A DNA stretch of 64,000 nt, taken from assembly GCF_900215355.1 (NCBI RefSeq), contig NZ_OBEA01000002.1:670164-734163 (forward strand), written 5' to 3'. A program made the position numbers and the translations under genes. The notes under the pieces were generated by a model. It was not told the DNA's origin. It saw only the letters and a program-made list of their open reading frames with translations, and ran no database searches. Numbering within the stretch: the first letter of the stretch is position 1; each line of letters opens with the position of its first letter. The stretch is from Pseudooceanicola antarcticus. GTDB taxonomy: Bacteria; Pseudomonadota; Alphaproteobacteria; Rhodobacterales; Rhodobacteraceae. Below, one piece after another: positions 18,955 through 27,649 of the stretch.

Positions 18955-19344
18955 ATGGATCTGCTGCAGGCTGCAACGGAAGCTTACGAAAAAGCTTACG
19001 CGCCCTATTCCAAGTTCAAGGTAGGCGCGGCGATCCGCACCCCTTCGGGCGAGGTCTTCCAGGGCGTGAACGTGGAAAATGTTGCTTATCCCGAAGGCAC
19101 TTGCGCCGAAGCCGGGGCGATTGCGGCAATGATCCTCGGCGGACAGAGCGAGGTTTCCGAGGTGGCCGTGATCGCCGATGCCACCGCCCCCGTGCCGCCC
19201 TGTGGTGGCTGCCGGCAGAAGCTGTCGGAGTTCGGGAAGGGCGATGTGAAGGTGTCCATGTACACGCTCTCGGGTGAGAAGCTGGAGATGACGCTGGCCG
19301 AGCTGCTGCCGGGCAAGTTTACCGCCGAGCACATGAAAGACTGA
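18955..19344 (+). CDS. cdd: Cytidine deaminase
   Basis: A 129-residue zinc enzyme deaminating cytidine and deoxycytidine to the uridine forms. TCAEAGAI (zinc Cys and catalytic Glu) and PCGGCRQKLSEF (two zinc Cys) are intact, with YSKFKVGAA near the N-terminus. I prefer ATG 18955 because ACGGAG lies seven bases upstream; ATG 18949, in the same frame, would sit almost on the RBS. It is the first gene of a salvage operon: deoA begins one base after the stop. Confidence 0.94.
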   Translation: MDLLQAATEAYEKAYAPYSKFKVGAAIRTPSGEVFQGVNVENVAYPEGTCAEAGAIAAMILGGQSEVSEVAVIADATAPVPPCGGCRQKLSEFGKGDVKVSMYTLSGEKLEMTLAELLPGKFTAEHMKD

Positions 19345-19345
19345 C

Positions 19346-20653
19346 ATGGACGCGCGACGGATCATCGCCGCTCTGCGCGATGGAGAGACCCCCTCGGCAG
19401 AGGATATCTCGTGGTTTGCCAAGGGATTGGCCGAGGGCTACGTCTCCGACGCCCAGGCCGGGGCCTTTGCCATGGCGGTGCTGTTGAATGGGCTGGGCGA
19501 GGCAGGGCGGGTGGCGCTTACCCGTGCCATGCGCGACTCGGGTCGGGTGCTCAGCTGGGATCTGCCGGGGCCTGCCATCGACAAGCACTCCACCGGCGGG
19601 GTCGGCGATTGCGTCAGCCTGGTGCTGGCGCCGATGCTGGCGGCCTGCGGTGGCTATGTGCCGATGATCTCGGGGCGCGGGCTGGGTCACACCGGCGGTA
19701 CGCTGGACAAGATGGAAGCAATTCCGGGACTTAGCACCGAGGTCTCGGAAACGGCGTTCCGCGCTGTCACCGCCGAGGCGGGCTGCGCCATCGTCGCCGC
19801 CTCGCATGACATCGCGCCTGCCGACCGACGGCTCTACGCGATCCGCGACGTGACGGCGACGGTGGAAAGCCTCGACCTGATAACCGCCTCGATCCTGTCC
19901 AAGAAGCTGGCCGCCGGGCTGGATGCGCTGGTGCTGGACGTGAAGTGCGGCTCTGGCGCTTTCATGAAGACGGCGGATGACGCGCGGGCCCTGGCGCGGG
20001 CGCTGGTCTCGACCGCCAATGCGGCGGGCTGCGCGACCGAGGCTTTGCTGACCGACATGTCGCAACCCTTGGCCCCGGCCCTTGGCAACGCGCTGGAAGT
20101 GGCTGAATCCATGAAGGTTCTGACCGGCCAGACCCGCGGGCGACTGGCCGAATTGTCCATCGCCCTGGGCGCGGGCCTGCTGGTGCAGGCGGGCCTTGCG
20201 GGCTCTGCCGAAGAGGGCGCGCGAAAGCTTGACGAGGCGCTGAGCTCCGGCGCCGCGGCCGAACGTTTCGGCCGCATGGTCGCGCGCATGGGCGGGCCCG
20301 TGCAATTCGTCGACGACTGGCAGCGCTTCCTGCCCGAGGCCAACGTCATCCTCGAGGTGACCGCGCCTGAGGCTGGCGTTGTCACCGCCATGGCGGGCGA
20401 GGCCCTGGGCCTGGCGGTGGTCGAGCTGGGCGGAGGGCGCCAGGTCGAAGGTGACAGGATCGACCCTTCCGTGGGCCTTTCGGACATGGTGCGGACGGGT
20501 CAGAAAGTCGAGAAGGGTCAAGTGCTTGCCCGCGTTCATGCGGCAAGGCTCGAGACGGCTGAGGCCGCCGTGGATCAGGTCCGGGCCGCGATCTCGCTGG
20601 GTGGGACCGCGCCTGAGGCGCTACCCCTCGTATTGGAAAGGATCACCGGATGA
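19346..20653 (+). CDS. deoA: Thymidine phosphorylase
   Basis: A 435-residue enzyme that phosphorolyses thymidine and deoxyuridine to the base plus deoxyribose 1-phosphate. KHSTGGVGD is the phosphate-binding motif. SGRGLGHTGGTLDKMEAIPG and VKCGSGAFMKT complete the family signature. The C-terminal barrel-sandwich domain is present (LGGGRQVEGDRIDPSVGLS). Length matches the family. The gene lies one base after cdd and overlaps deoB by ATGA, so it handles the deoxyuridine made by Cdd and passes sugar phosphate to DeoB. Confidence 0.95.
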   Translation: MDARRIIAALRDGETPSAEDISWFAKGLAEGYVSDAQAGAFAMAVLLNGLGEAGRVALTRAMRDSGRVLSWDLPGPAIDKHSTGGVGDCVSLVLAPMLAACGGYVPMISGRGLGHTGGTLDKMEAIPGLSTEVSETAFRAVTAEAGCAIVAASHDIAPADRRLYAIRDVTATVESLDLITASILSKKLAAGLDALVLDVKCGSGAFMKTADDARALARALVSTANAAGCATEALLTDMSQPLAPALGNALEVAESMKVLTGQTRGRLAELSIALGAGLLVQAGLAGSAEEGARKLDEALSSGAAAERFGRMVARMGGPVQFVDDWQRFLPEANVILEVTAPEAGVVTAMAGEALGLAVVELGGGRQVEGDRIDPSVGLSDMVRTGQKVEKGQVLARVHAARLETAEAAVDQVRAAISLGGTAPEALPLVLERITG

Positions 20654-21870
20654 GCCGCGCATTTCTTGTCGTCATGGATTCGGTCGGCATCGGCGGTGCG
20701 CCCGACGCGGATCGCTTCTTCAATGGCTCCACCCCCGATAGCGGCGCCAATACCCTGGCCCATATCGCCGAGGCCTGCGCCGCGGGCCGTGCCGACGAGG
20801 GGCGCTCCGGGCCGCTCCATCTGCCCAATCTGGCCGCCCTTGGCCTGGGCGAGGCGGTGACGCTGGCCTCGGGCGCCGCGGCCCCCGGCCTCGCAGCCCC
20901 GGTCACCGGGCTTTATGCCGCAGCCTCGGAGGTCTCTCCCGGCAAGGACACCCCCTCTGGCCATTGGGAGCTGGCGGGCGTACCGGTGCCCTGGGACTGG
21001 CACTATTTCCCCGATACGACTCCGTCCTTCCCGGACGAGCTGGTCCAGGAGGTCTGCAAGCTGGCCGGGGTCGATGGCATCCTCGGCAATTGCCATGCCT
21101 CGGGCACCAGGATCATCGCCGATCTGGGCGAAGAGCACATGCGGACCGGAAAACCCATCTGCTACACCTCTGCCGACTCGGTGTTCCAGATCGCGGCGCA
21201 TGAGGAAAGCTTTGGAAATCAGCGCCTCCAGGAGCTTTGCAAAGCGCTTGCCCCGGTTTTGCACAAGATGAAGGTGGGGCGCGTGATCTCTCGTCCCTTC
21301 GTCGGAGAGCCCGGCAATTTCACCCGCACCGCCAATCGCCGCGACTATGCCGTGGCCCTGCCCAGCCCCGGTCTGTGCGACTGGGTGCAGGCCGCAGGCG
21401 GCAAGGTGCACGGCGTTGGCAAGATCGGCGACATCTTCTCGATGCAGGGGATCGACGACGTGGTGAAGGGGCCGGATTCGGACCTGATGGACCAGCTCGA
21501 CCGTCTGGTGGAGGAGGCCGAAGAGGGGTCTCTGACCTTTGCCAATTTCGTGGAATTCGATAGCCTCTATGGACATCGCCGCGATATTGCCGGATATGCC
21601 CGCGCGCTGGAATGGTTCGACGCACGGATCGGCCAGGTGATCGCGGGGCTTCGTCCCGGAGACATGCTGCTGATCACCGCCGACCATGGCAACGACCCCA
21701 GCTGGACCGGCTCGGATCACACGCGCGAACGCGTGCCCGTGTTGATCGCCGGACTGTCTGACCGGGGCGCGGGGGGAAACCTCGGCCTCTGCCAATTCAC
21801 CGATGTGGCGGCCACCGTGGCCGCCCATCTCGACGTTCCGGCTCTGGGGCCGGGCAGGAGCCTGATATGA
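20650..21870 (+). CDS. deoB: Phosphopentomutase
   Basis: A 406-residue member of the alkaline-phosphatase superfamily converting (deoxy)ribose 1-phosphate to the 5-phosphate. Metal-binding MDSVGIGGAPDA lies at the N-terminus, PSGHWELAGV in the middle and TADHGNDPSWTGSDHTRE near the C-terminus. It is coupled by ATGA to deoA upstream and to add downstream. In this operon it channels sugar phosphates from DeoA to central metabolism. No deoC aldolase gene is in the cluster. Confidence 0.96.
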   Translation: MSRAFLVVMDSVGIGGAPDADRFFNGSTPDSGANTLAHIAEACAAGRADEGRSGPLHLPNLAALGLGEAVTLASGAAAPGLAAPVTGLYAAASEVSPGKDTPSGHWELAGVPVPWDWHYFPDTTPSFPDELVQEVCKLAGVDGILGNCHASGTRIIADLGEEHMRTGKPICYTSADSVFQIAAHEESFGNQRLQELCKALAPVLHKMKVGRVISRPFVGEPGNFTRTANRRDYAVALPSPGLCDWVQAAGGKVHGVGKIGDIFSMQGIDDVVKGPDSDLMDQLDRLVEEAEEGSLTFANFVEFDSLYGHRRDIAGYARALEWFDARIGQVIAGLRPGDMLLITADHGNDPSWTGSDHTRERVPVLIAGLSDRGAGGNLGLCQFTDVAATVAAHLDVPALGPGRSLI

Positions 21871-22868
21871 CCGAAGCCGCCGATTTCGCCGCCTTCCCCA
21901 AGCTGGAGTTGCACCTTCACCACGAAGGTGCCGCCCCGCCCGAGTTCATCCGCCGCCTGGCGGGTGAAAAGAAGGTCGACCTGGGGGGGATCTTCGACGA
22001 GCAGGGCCATTACGCCTACGAGGACTTCTGGCATTTCCTCAAGGTCTACGAGGCCGCCACGGAGGTGCTGAAGACCCCCGAGGATTACGCCCGTCTGACC
22101 ACGGCGGTGCTGGAGGAAAGCGCCGCCTCGGGTGTCATCTATACCGAGACCTTCCTCAGCCCCGATTTCTGCGGTGGCCGCGACCTGGGGGCCTGGAAGG
22201 AATACCTGCACGCCATCCGCGAAGCCGCCGACCGCGCCGAGCGCGACCTGGGCATCACCATGCGCGGGATCATCACCTGCATCCGCCATTTCGGCCCGGA
22301 CAAGGCCAGGGAAACCGCGCGCTGCGCCGCCGAGACCGCCGGCGACTGGATCACCGGTTTCGGCATTGCAGGAGATGAAAAGGCAGGCAAGCCCAAGGAC
22401 TTCGCCTGGTCCTTCGACATGTGCCGCGAGGCCGGGCTTCAGCTTACCGCCCATGCGGGCGAATGGGGCGGGCCGCAGTCGATCAAGGATGCGCTGGATG
22501 ATCTGAAGGTCTCTCGCATCGGTCACGGCGTCCGCGCCATCGAGGATCTCGAGCTGGTCGACCGGCTGGCCGAGGAAGGCATCATCCTTGAGGTCTGCCC
22601 CGGCTCCAACGTGGCGCTCGGCATCTACCCCAATACCCGCTGCCATCCGATCGAGATGCTGCGCGAGCGCGGTGTGAAGGTGACCGTTTCCACCGATGAC
22701 CCGCCTTTCTTCCATTCCACCATGGCGAAAGAATACGAAGCGCTGCACAATGCCTTCGGCTGGGACGAAGAGGTCTTCGGCCAGATCACGCAGACCGCCC
22801 TCGAGGCCGCCTTCTGCGATGCCGCCACGAAAGAAAAACTCGCCAAACGCCTGGAGACCCGCGCATGA
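21867..22868 (+). CDS. add: Adenosine deaminase
   Basis: A 333-residue zinc metalloenzyme converting adenosine and deoxyadenosine to inosine forms. The metal HxH is in ELHLHHEGA near residue 15, HAGEWGGP is the third metal region, and STDDPPFF carries the catalytic and metal aspartate. HHEG replaces the more common HLEG. The gene overlaps both neighbours by ATGA. It extends the operon from pyrimidine to purine nucleoside salvage. Confidence 0.93.
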   Translation: MTEAADFAAFPKLELHLHHEGAAPPEFIRRLAGEKKVDLGGIFDEQGHYAYEDFWHFLKVYEAATEVLKTPEDYARLTTAVLEESAASGVIYTETFLSPDFCGGRDLGAWKEYLHAIREAADRAERDLGITMRGIITCIRHFGPDKARETARCAAETAGDWITGFGIAGDEKAGKPKDFAWSFDMCREAGLQLTAHAGEWGGPQSIKDALDDLKVSRIGHGVRAIEDLELVDRLAEEGIILEVCPGSNVALGIYPNTRCHPIEMLRERGVKVTVSTDDPPFFHSTMAKEYEALHNAFGWDEEVFGQITQTALEAAFCDAATKEKLAKRLETRA

Positions 22869-23497
22869 CCGAGCATCTGACCGTCGTCACCCACCCTCTG
22901 GTCCAGCACAAGCTGACCCTGATGCGCGAGGAAGAGACCTCGACCGCGAAGTTCCGGCAGCTGCTGCGCGAGATCTCGCAGTTGCTGGCCTACGAGGTGA
23001 CCCGCAACCTCGAGATGACCACCAAGACCATCAAGACCCCGCTGCAGGAGATGGACGCGCCGCTGCTGGACGGCAAGAAGCTGGCCCTGATCTCGATCCT
23101 GCGGGCAGGCAACGGACTGCTGGACGGTATCCTCGAGCTGGTGCCGGCGGCCCGCGTGGGCTTCGTCGGTCTCTACCGCGATGAAGAGACGCTGCAGCCG
23201 GTGCAGTACTACTTCAAGGTGCCCGAGAACCTCGACGATCGCCTGGTGATCGCCGTCGATCCGATGCTGGCCACGGGAAATTCCTCGGTTGCCGCCATCG
23301 ACCTGCTGAAGCAGGCCGGCGCGACGAATATCCGCTTCCTTTGCCTGCTGGCCGCCCCCGAGGGCGTGGCGCGGATGAAGGAGGCACACCCCGATGTGCC
23401 GATCGTCACCGCCTCTCTCGATAGCCATCTGAATGAGCTGGGCTATATCGTGCCGGGTCTAGGGGATGCGGGCGACCGCATGTTCGGCACAAAATAA
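22865..23497 (+). CDS. upp: Uracil phosphoribosyltransferase
   Basis: A 210-residue enzyme making UMP from uracil and [13 protein letters not shown] is the PRPP-binding loop, [13 protein letters not shown] the N-terminal signature and [22 protein letters not shown] the C-terminal uracil-binding region. It is the last gene of cdd-deoA-deoB-add-upp and uses the uracil released by the phosphorylase. The four-base overlap with add indicates coupled translation. Confidence 0.96.
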   Translation: MTEHLTVVTHPLVQHKLTLMREEETSTAKFRQLLREISQLLAYEVTRNLEMTTKTIKTPLQEMDAPLLDGKKLALISILRAGNGLLDGILELVPAARVGFVGLYRDEETLQPVQYYFKVPENLDDRLVIAVDPMLATGNSSVAAIDLLKQAGATNIRFLCLLAAPEGVARMKEAHPDVPIVTASLDSHLNELGYIVPGLGDAGDRMFGTK

Positions 23498-23558
23498 GCC
23501 ATGGCCGCTTTACTCAGCCTGTCATCTGCGTCAGGATCAGCGGTATATGCTGGGGGGC

Positions 23559-24773
23559 ATGATGACGTTGAGTAGAAAGTCTTTTCCGGTCGCCTGTCTG
23601 GTGCTTGGCCTGGGTCTTCTGCCCTGGCTGAGCCCGCATGTCGCCGAGGCGCAATCCCTGCGCCGGGACGACGGTCCGGCCGAGATCCCACCTGCCTCCT
23701 ATGCCGGCGCGCAATATGTCGACAGCAAGGGCTGCGTCTATATCCGCGCCGGTATCGACGGGGTGGTCACCTGGGTGCCGCGCGTGTCGCGGGATCGCAA
23801 GGTGGTCTGCGGTTTCCAACCCACCCGAATTGCCGGGAATGCGGCCCCCGCGGCCCCTTCGACCGGCGGCGCGGTGACGATCACTGCCGCCAAGCCCGAG
23901 AATGCGGCCCCCGTGGCCGAGGCCCCGGTTGCTGTTGCCAAGGCCCCGGCAACCGCCGCGACGGCGGCAAAGCCTGCGGCGGCACCCGCTCCCGCACCGC
24001 GCAAGGCGGCCATCCGGCCCGCCGCCGTGGCCGTGGTCGAACCCGCGCCCGTGCAGGTCATCGCCCCGGCACCGGTTCGGCCCCTCGCCGTGCCGCCGGC
24101 CCGGCCCACGGGGGGCACCGCCTGCCCCAACCTCTCGCCGGTGGCGCAGAAATATGTCCGCCCCGGCCCCTATGAGATCAGCTGTGGCCCCAGCCCCTAT
24201 GCGCCGCCCTCGGTCGAGACCCGCAGCTATGCGGCGGGCAAGGGCCTGGCCGTTCCGGCCCGGATCGTGAAGCCGGGCGAGGTTGCGCCGGGTACCCGCG
24301 TCGTGCCGCGTCATGTCTTCGAGCAGAGCTACCATGCGACCACCGGGGTCTCTGTCCCAGAGGGCTACGCCCCGGCCTTCGACGACGGCCGCCTGAACCC
24401 CTATCGCGGGGTGCAGACCTTCGAGGGCAAGGCGCAGATGGATCGGGTCTGGACCCAGGAGGTGCCGCGCCAGCTTGCGCCGGTGACGGCCCAGCCCGTG
24501 GCCGCGGGCAGCTATGCCGCGCCCGTCCAGGCTACGCCGGTCTACGCGACGACTGCCTCGCATCGCTACGTGCAGGTCGGCAGCTTCCGCCAGCCGGGCA
24601 ACGCCCAGGCGACCGCCGCGCGTATGCGCGCGTCCGGGCTGCCGGTGCAGATCACTGCCAGTGGCGCTTACCAGGTGGTGTTGCTTGGTCCGTTCAGCAG
24701 TTCGTCGGACCTGGCGCATGGGCTTTCCGCCGCGCGCCGCGCAGGCTTCGACGACGCCTTCCCCCGGAACTGA
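23559..24773 (+). CDS. SPOR domain protein, exported
   Basis: About 404 residues. A signal peptide (SFPVACLVLGLGLLPWLSPHVAEAQS) is followed by an Ala/Pro-rich linker (residues ~105-190) and a C-terminal SPOR domain from about 325 (RYVQVGSFRQPGNAQATAA, ending YQVVLLGPF). SPOR domains bind denuded peptidoglycan at division sites, so a cell-envelope or septal role is likely. Starts at 23547, 23559 and 23562 are all in frame; the last two follow a GGGGGG stretch. It is probably separate from upp. Confidence 0.82.
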   Translation: MMTLSRKSFPVACLVLGLGLLPWLSPHVAEAQSLRRDDGPAEIPPASYAGAQYVDSKGCVYIRAGIDGVVTWVPRVSRDRKVVCGFQPTRIAGNAAPAAPSTGGAVTITAAKPENAAPVAEAPVAVAKAPATAATAAKPAAAPAPAPRKAAIRPAAVAVVEPAPVQVIAPAPVRPLAVPPARPTGGTACPNLSPVAQKYVRPGPYEISCGPSPYAPPSVETRSYAAGKGLAVPARIVKPGEVAPGTRVVPRHVFEQSYHATTGVSVPEGYAPAFDDGRLNPYRGVQTFEGKAQMDRVWTQEVPRQLAPVTAQPVAAGSYAAPVQATPVYATTASHRYVQVGSFRQPGNAQATAARMRASGLPVQITASGAYQVVLLGPFSSSSDLAHGLSAARRAGFDDAFPRN

Positions 24774-24805
24774 TCAGCCAGAGACTTCGGCCCGTGCCCT
24801 GATCC

Positions 24806-25834
24806 TCAGCCGCCGCAGATCGCTTGCAGGCGCAGCCAGTCGGCATCGCGCATGACCGGCTCCGGCGCGCCGGAGGGGTAGGGGTCGCCCTCGATTAGCG
24901 GCAGGACCGTCTCTCCGGTGATGTCACGGGCGAAGGCATAGGGACGGGACTGGATGCCCGCCGCCTGGAAGCCCTCCAGCAGGGCAGCGGGGCCGATATC
25001 CACCGGCTCTGCGCTGAGCAGGCTGCGGGCGTGGTCGCTCAGCGTCTCGGGGGCGAGGCTGCCGGTCGTGAGCAGGCGCAGCACCGCGCCGATGCCGGCC
25101 TCGTCCAGAAGCCTGTCCATCGGGTCGCGGGCATGGGCGCGCTGCATCTCGGCCACCACGAAGCCCGCCGGGATCTCGGGGTCCTCGTAGCCTTCGACCA
25201 CGGCGCGGCCCAGGATCAGGATATTGCCCGGCAGGTGCAGGCTTTCCCGCAGCCCGGAGCGGACCACGTGCAGCTCAGGCGCCCGCCGCCCCTCAGGCGT
25301 GACACGGGCCGACAGCAGCGACAGCGCCCGCGTGCCGCCGGGCGTCACACAGGGTGCGCCGGTCAGCCCCTGGACCTCGGCAAAGAGCCGGGCGCCGATC
25401 TCGTCGCGCTTGACCTGCGGCAGAACCGAGAGCGCATGACCCTTCAGCGCGCCCGGCAGCCAGAAGAGGCCGAGTGCCAAGATGCCGGCTGCGAAGCCGC
25501 CGATGATGCTCATCCGCAGGCGCCCGCGATGCGGCCTGCGCCGCGCCACGGCGCTGCGCAGCTGCTCGAGCGCGTCGATCATCTGGGCCTCGTCGGCGGC
25601 GAGTTCAAGCGTCTCCTCGGGGTCGCCATCGGGATGGTAGAGCGCGGGCAGGGCGCCGGGATTGGCGCGGGTCAGCGCGGCGATGGACCAATGGGTCAGG
25701 GGCTGGTCCTTCAGGTCTGCGATGGTGATCGTGGCCTCTCCGATCGAGATGATCACGTCACGCCGCTGCGCCTGCGGCCCCTCACGCCACAGCGCCGCCG
25801 CTTCCAGCCGCTGATACTTCTCCAATGCCGTCAT
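24806..25834 (-). CDS. Uncharacterised single-pass membrane protein with M48-like C-terminal region
   Basis: A 342-residue protein. A soluble N-terminal region (1-105) precedes one membrane helix (108-127, IIGGFAAGILALGLFW). The C-terminal region holds LPGNILILGRAVVE (201-214) and later VVAEMQRAHARDP (226-238). The spacing recalls the substrate strand and HExxH helix of M48 peptidases, but AEMQRAH lacks the first His-Glu pair, so it cannot be an active zinc peptidase of that type. The M48 resemblance is my reading, not a search result. The function is unknown. I chose ATG 25834 over the longer frame. Confidence 0.6.
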   Translation of the reverse strand: MTALEKYQRLEAAALWREGPQAQRRDVIISIGEATITIADLKDQPLTHWSIAALTRANPGALPALYHPDGDPEETLELAADEAQMIDALEQLRSAVARRRPHRGRLRMSIIGGFAAGILALGLFWLPGALKGHALSVLPQVKRDEIGARLFAEVQGLTGAPCVTPGGTRALSLLSARVTPEGRRAPELHVVRSGLRESLHLPGNILILGRAVVEGYEDPEIPAGFVVAEMQRAHARDPMDRLLDEAGIGAVLRLLTTGSLAPETLSDHARSLLSAEPVDIGPAALLEGFQAAGIQSRPYAFARDITGETVLPLIEGDPYPSGAPEPVMRDADWLRLQAICGG

Positions 25835-26690
25835 GGGCCTGCTTTCCGGACTGCTCTTGCGGGCCTGCAACTCGGGCGGGTGCCCGGCCTCTTGCTTGGC
25901 GGCGAGAGTAGCACGGCCCGGTCGGCAGGAGCAATTGGCTCCGCTTCGCCTGGGCGGCAAAACAGGGGTCTGATCCGGCTCTGGATCCCATTCCGAGATC
26001 GATCAAAACAGATCAGAAAGGTGATTTAAGTTGATCGTATTGCAAGTTAATCGAGTACTTCAATTGCAGTTAATCAACTCATGGAGGTGGACCTCCAGCC
26101 GCTGGACAACCGCGAAGCCTCGGGCCCGTGAGGTAAATTATCAACCTTGGATTGTGCTTGCGAGGCCGCTCCCGAACGCCACAGGTCATTGGCAAATGGT
26201 CGTAGGTTTGGGGCTCGATAGCGCGATCCGGGTAGGGCCAGCGAAGACGTGCCCCGCCAGGATGGCCCATGGGTGCGCGAATCACCCGTCTCGATAAATC
26301 CAGCAATTTCATTGCGCTGCGGGGGGCCATATCGACCTCCTGACCTGTTTTGGGTCACTTCCGGCGCAACTTGACGCCATTTCGCATCGATTTTGGCTTC
26401 CCTCGTGTCAAGAACGAACTTGTGTACAGCGATGCAGGTCCGAAATGGGCCTGAAAGTATGTGATGCAGTCATCTTTAGCTTGGGCTATCGGCTTGATTT
26501 GAGCGCAACTTGCGCTGGATCAAGCCATTGGGTCGACAATTTCCGGTGGATGGAAAATTTGTGTCTGGAAATGAGACAATGCCACCTTTCCGCCTGATTT
26601 CGTCCCAAGACACGTCTCAGTTGTGGGGCGCAATACAAGCCATAAGCGAGCTACAGAAGTAGCCGTCAAAAAAATTCGGGAAACGACAGA
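25835..26690. other. Gene-poor, AT-richer intergenic region
   Basis: More than 800 bases with no convincing gene. The imperfect direct repeat TTGCA(A)GTTAATC occurs at about 26040 and 26064, and AGTTGATCG (26029) is partly complementary to TTAATCAAC (26071). Short open frames at 26031-26297 (+) and 26074-26358 (-) overlap each other and resemble no family. Base composition is lower in GC than the flanks, so decayed or imported DNA is possible. Confidence 0.5.
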
Positions 26691-27434
26691 ATGTTCGAGA
26701 TGAAGACACGGCGCGACGCGCGTCGGAGAGAGGAGGCCGAAAGTGGGTACGGCGACCTCGGCTCCGATGGTCGGACGGGGGCGGATTCCGCCCTTTCCGG
26801 CATCGTCGCAGGGACCCGGGTCGCCACCGCCCTTGGCTGGCGGAACGTCGAGGAACTCTCGGAAGGCGATGCCATCCTGACATTTGACAACGGGCTCAAG
26901 AGCCTCCGCGGAATCCGGCGCAAGGCGCTCTGGGATGGCGATGGGGCCTGCCCCACGCGCTTCCAGCCGCTTCATGTGCCGCGCGGGGCGATCGGGAACC
27001 GTGAAGAGATGCTGCTTCTGCCGCGACAAGGCGTGCTGGTGGAAAGCGATGTCGCCGAGGAGGAGCTCGGCGATCCCTTCGTGCTGATCCGTGCCGAGGC
27101 GCTGGATGGGGTCTGCGGCATTTCCCGCCGCCGCCCGATCTTTGCCCCCGAGGTCTTCGTGCTCGAGTTCGACGAGGACCAGGTGATCTTTGCCAGCTCC
27201 GGCGCGCTCTGCGTCTGCCCGGCGGCCGGTGACATGATCAGCCGCATCTTCATGCGCAACCAGGAGCCGACCTGCGATTACACGATCCTTTCTCATGACA
27301 CCTCCCGCGACCTGATCGAGAAGATCACCTGGGAGCTGGAAGAGAAATGGGCCTTTGCCCTGGCCCGTCGCGGCCAGCAGGGCTCGCAGCGTTCCGAGGC
27401 GCGTGCCGACGAGATGCGCACCCGCCGCACCTGA
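26691..27434 (+). CDS. Hint-domain (hedgehog/intein-like) protein without the catalytic cysteine
   Basis: A 247-residue protein with a Hint-type module: AGTRVATALGWRNVEELSEG near residue 42 corresponds to the usual CFxxGTRIxTxxGxxxVE segment, and HVPRGAIGNREEMLLLPRQG follows. The position normally held by the nucleophilic cysteine reads SGIVAGT, so self-splicing or autocleavage is not expected. Such proteins are common in Rhodobacteraceae, often near RTX or secreted proteins; their role is unclear. The start ATG 26691 has only a weak RBS. An acidic middle and an Arg-rich C-terminal tail frame the domain. Confidence 0.7.
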   Translation: MFEMKTRRDARRREEAESGYGDLGSDGRTGADSALSGIVAGTRVATALGWRNVEELSEGDAILTFDNGLKSLRGIRRKALWDGDGACPTRFQPLHVPRGAIGNREEMLLLPRQGVLVESDVAEEELGDPFVLIRAEALDGVCGISRRRPIFAPEVFVLEFDEDQVIFASSGALCVCPAAGDMISRIFMRNQEPTCDYTILSHDTSRDLIEKITWELEEKWAFALARRGQQGSQRSEARADEMRTRRT

Positions 27435-27649
27435 GACGGAGGCCCCGCGAGGGCTTTCCACCGGGATTGGCCCCGCCGTGACGAACGGCACCGGGTCGGA
27501 GGAGGTCCCCTTTTGAAATCAGCGCATCTTCCGGATGCGCCACGGCATGGCGGCCCCTCGGGGCCGTCCCGATCCTCGCCCCGACTGTCGATCGGGTCCT
27601 GTTTGCCCGGATGTGTCCCCATCCGGTCCGTTTCCCCTGCAGGGCCTGG
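27435..27649. terminator. Convergent gap with several hairpins
   Basis: Between the Hint gene and the NicO gene lie GCGCATC-TTCCG-GATGCGC (27522-27540), GGCCCC-TC-GGGGCC (about 27552-27565) and CCGGATG-TGTCCC-CATCCGG (about 27608). These are likely terminators for the two converging genes. No T-run is present. Confidence 0.4.

Noticed and set aside
26031..26358. Short open frames as a transposase remnant
   Set aside because: Neither strand shows a DDE or HTH motif, and no terminal inverted repeats flank the region.
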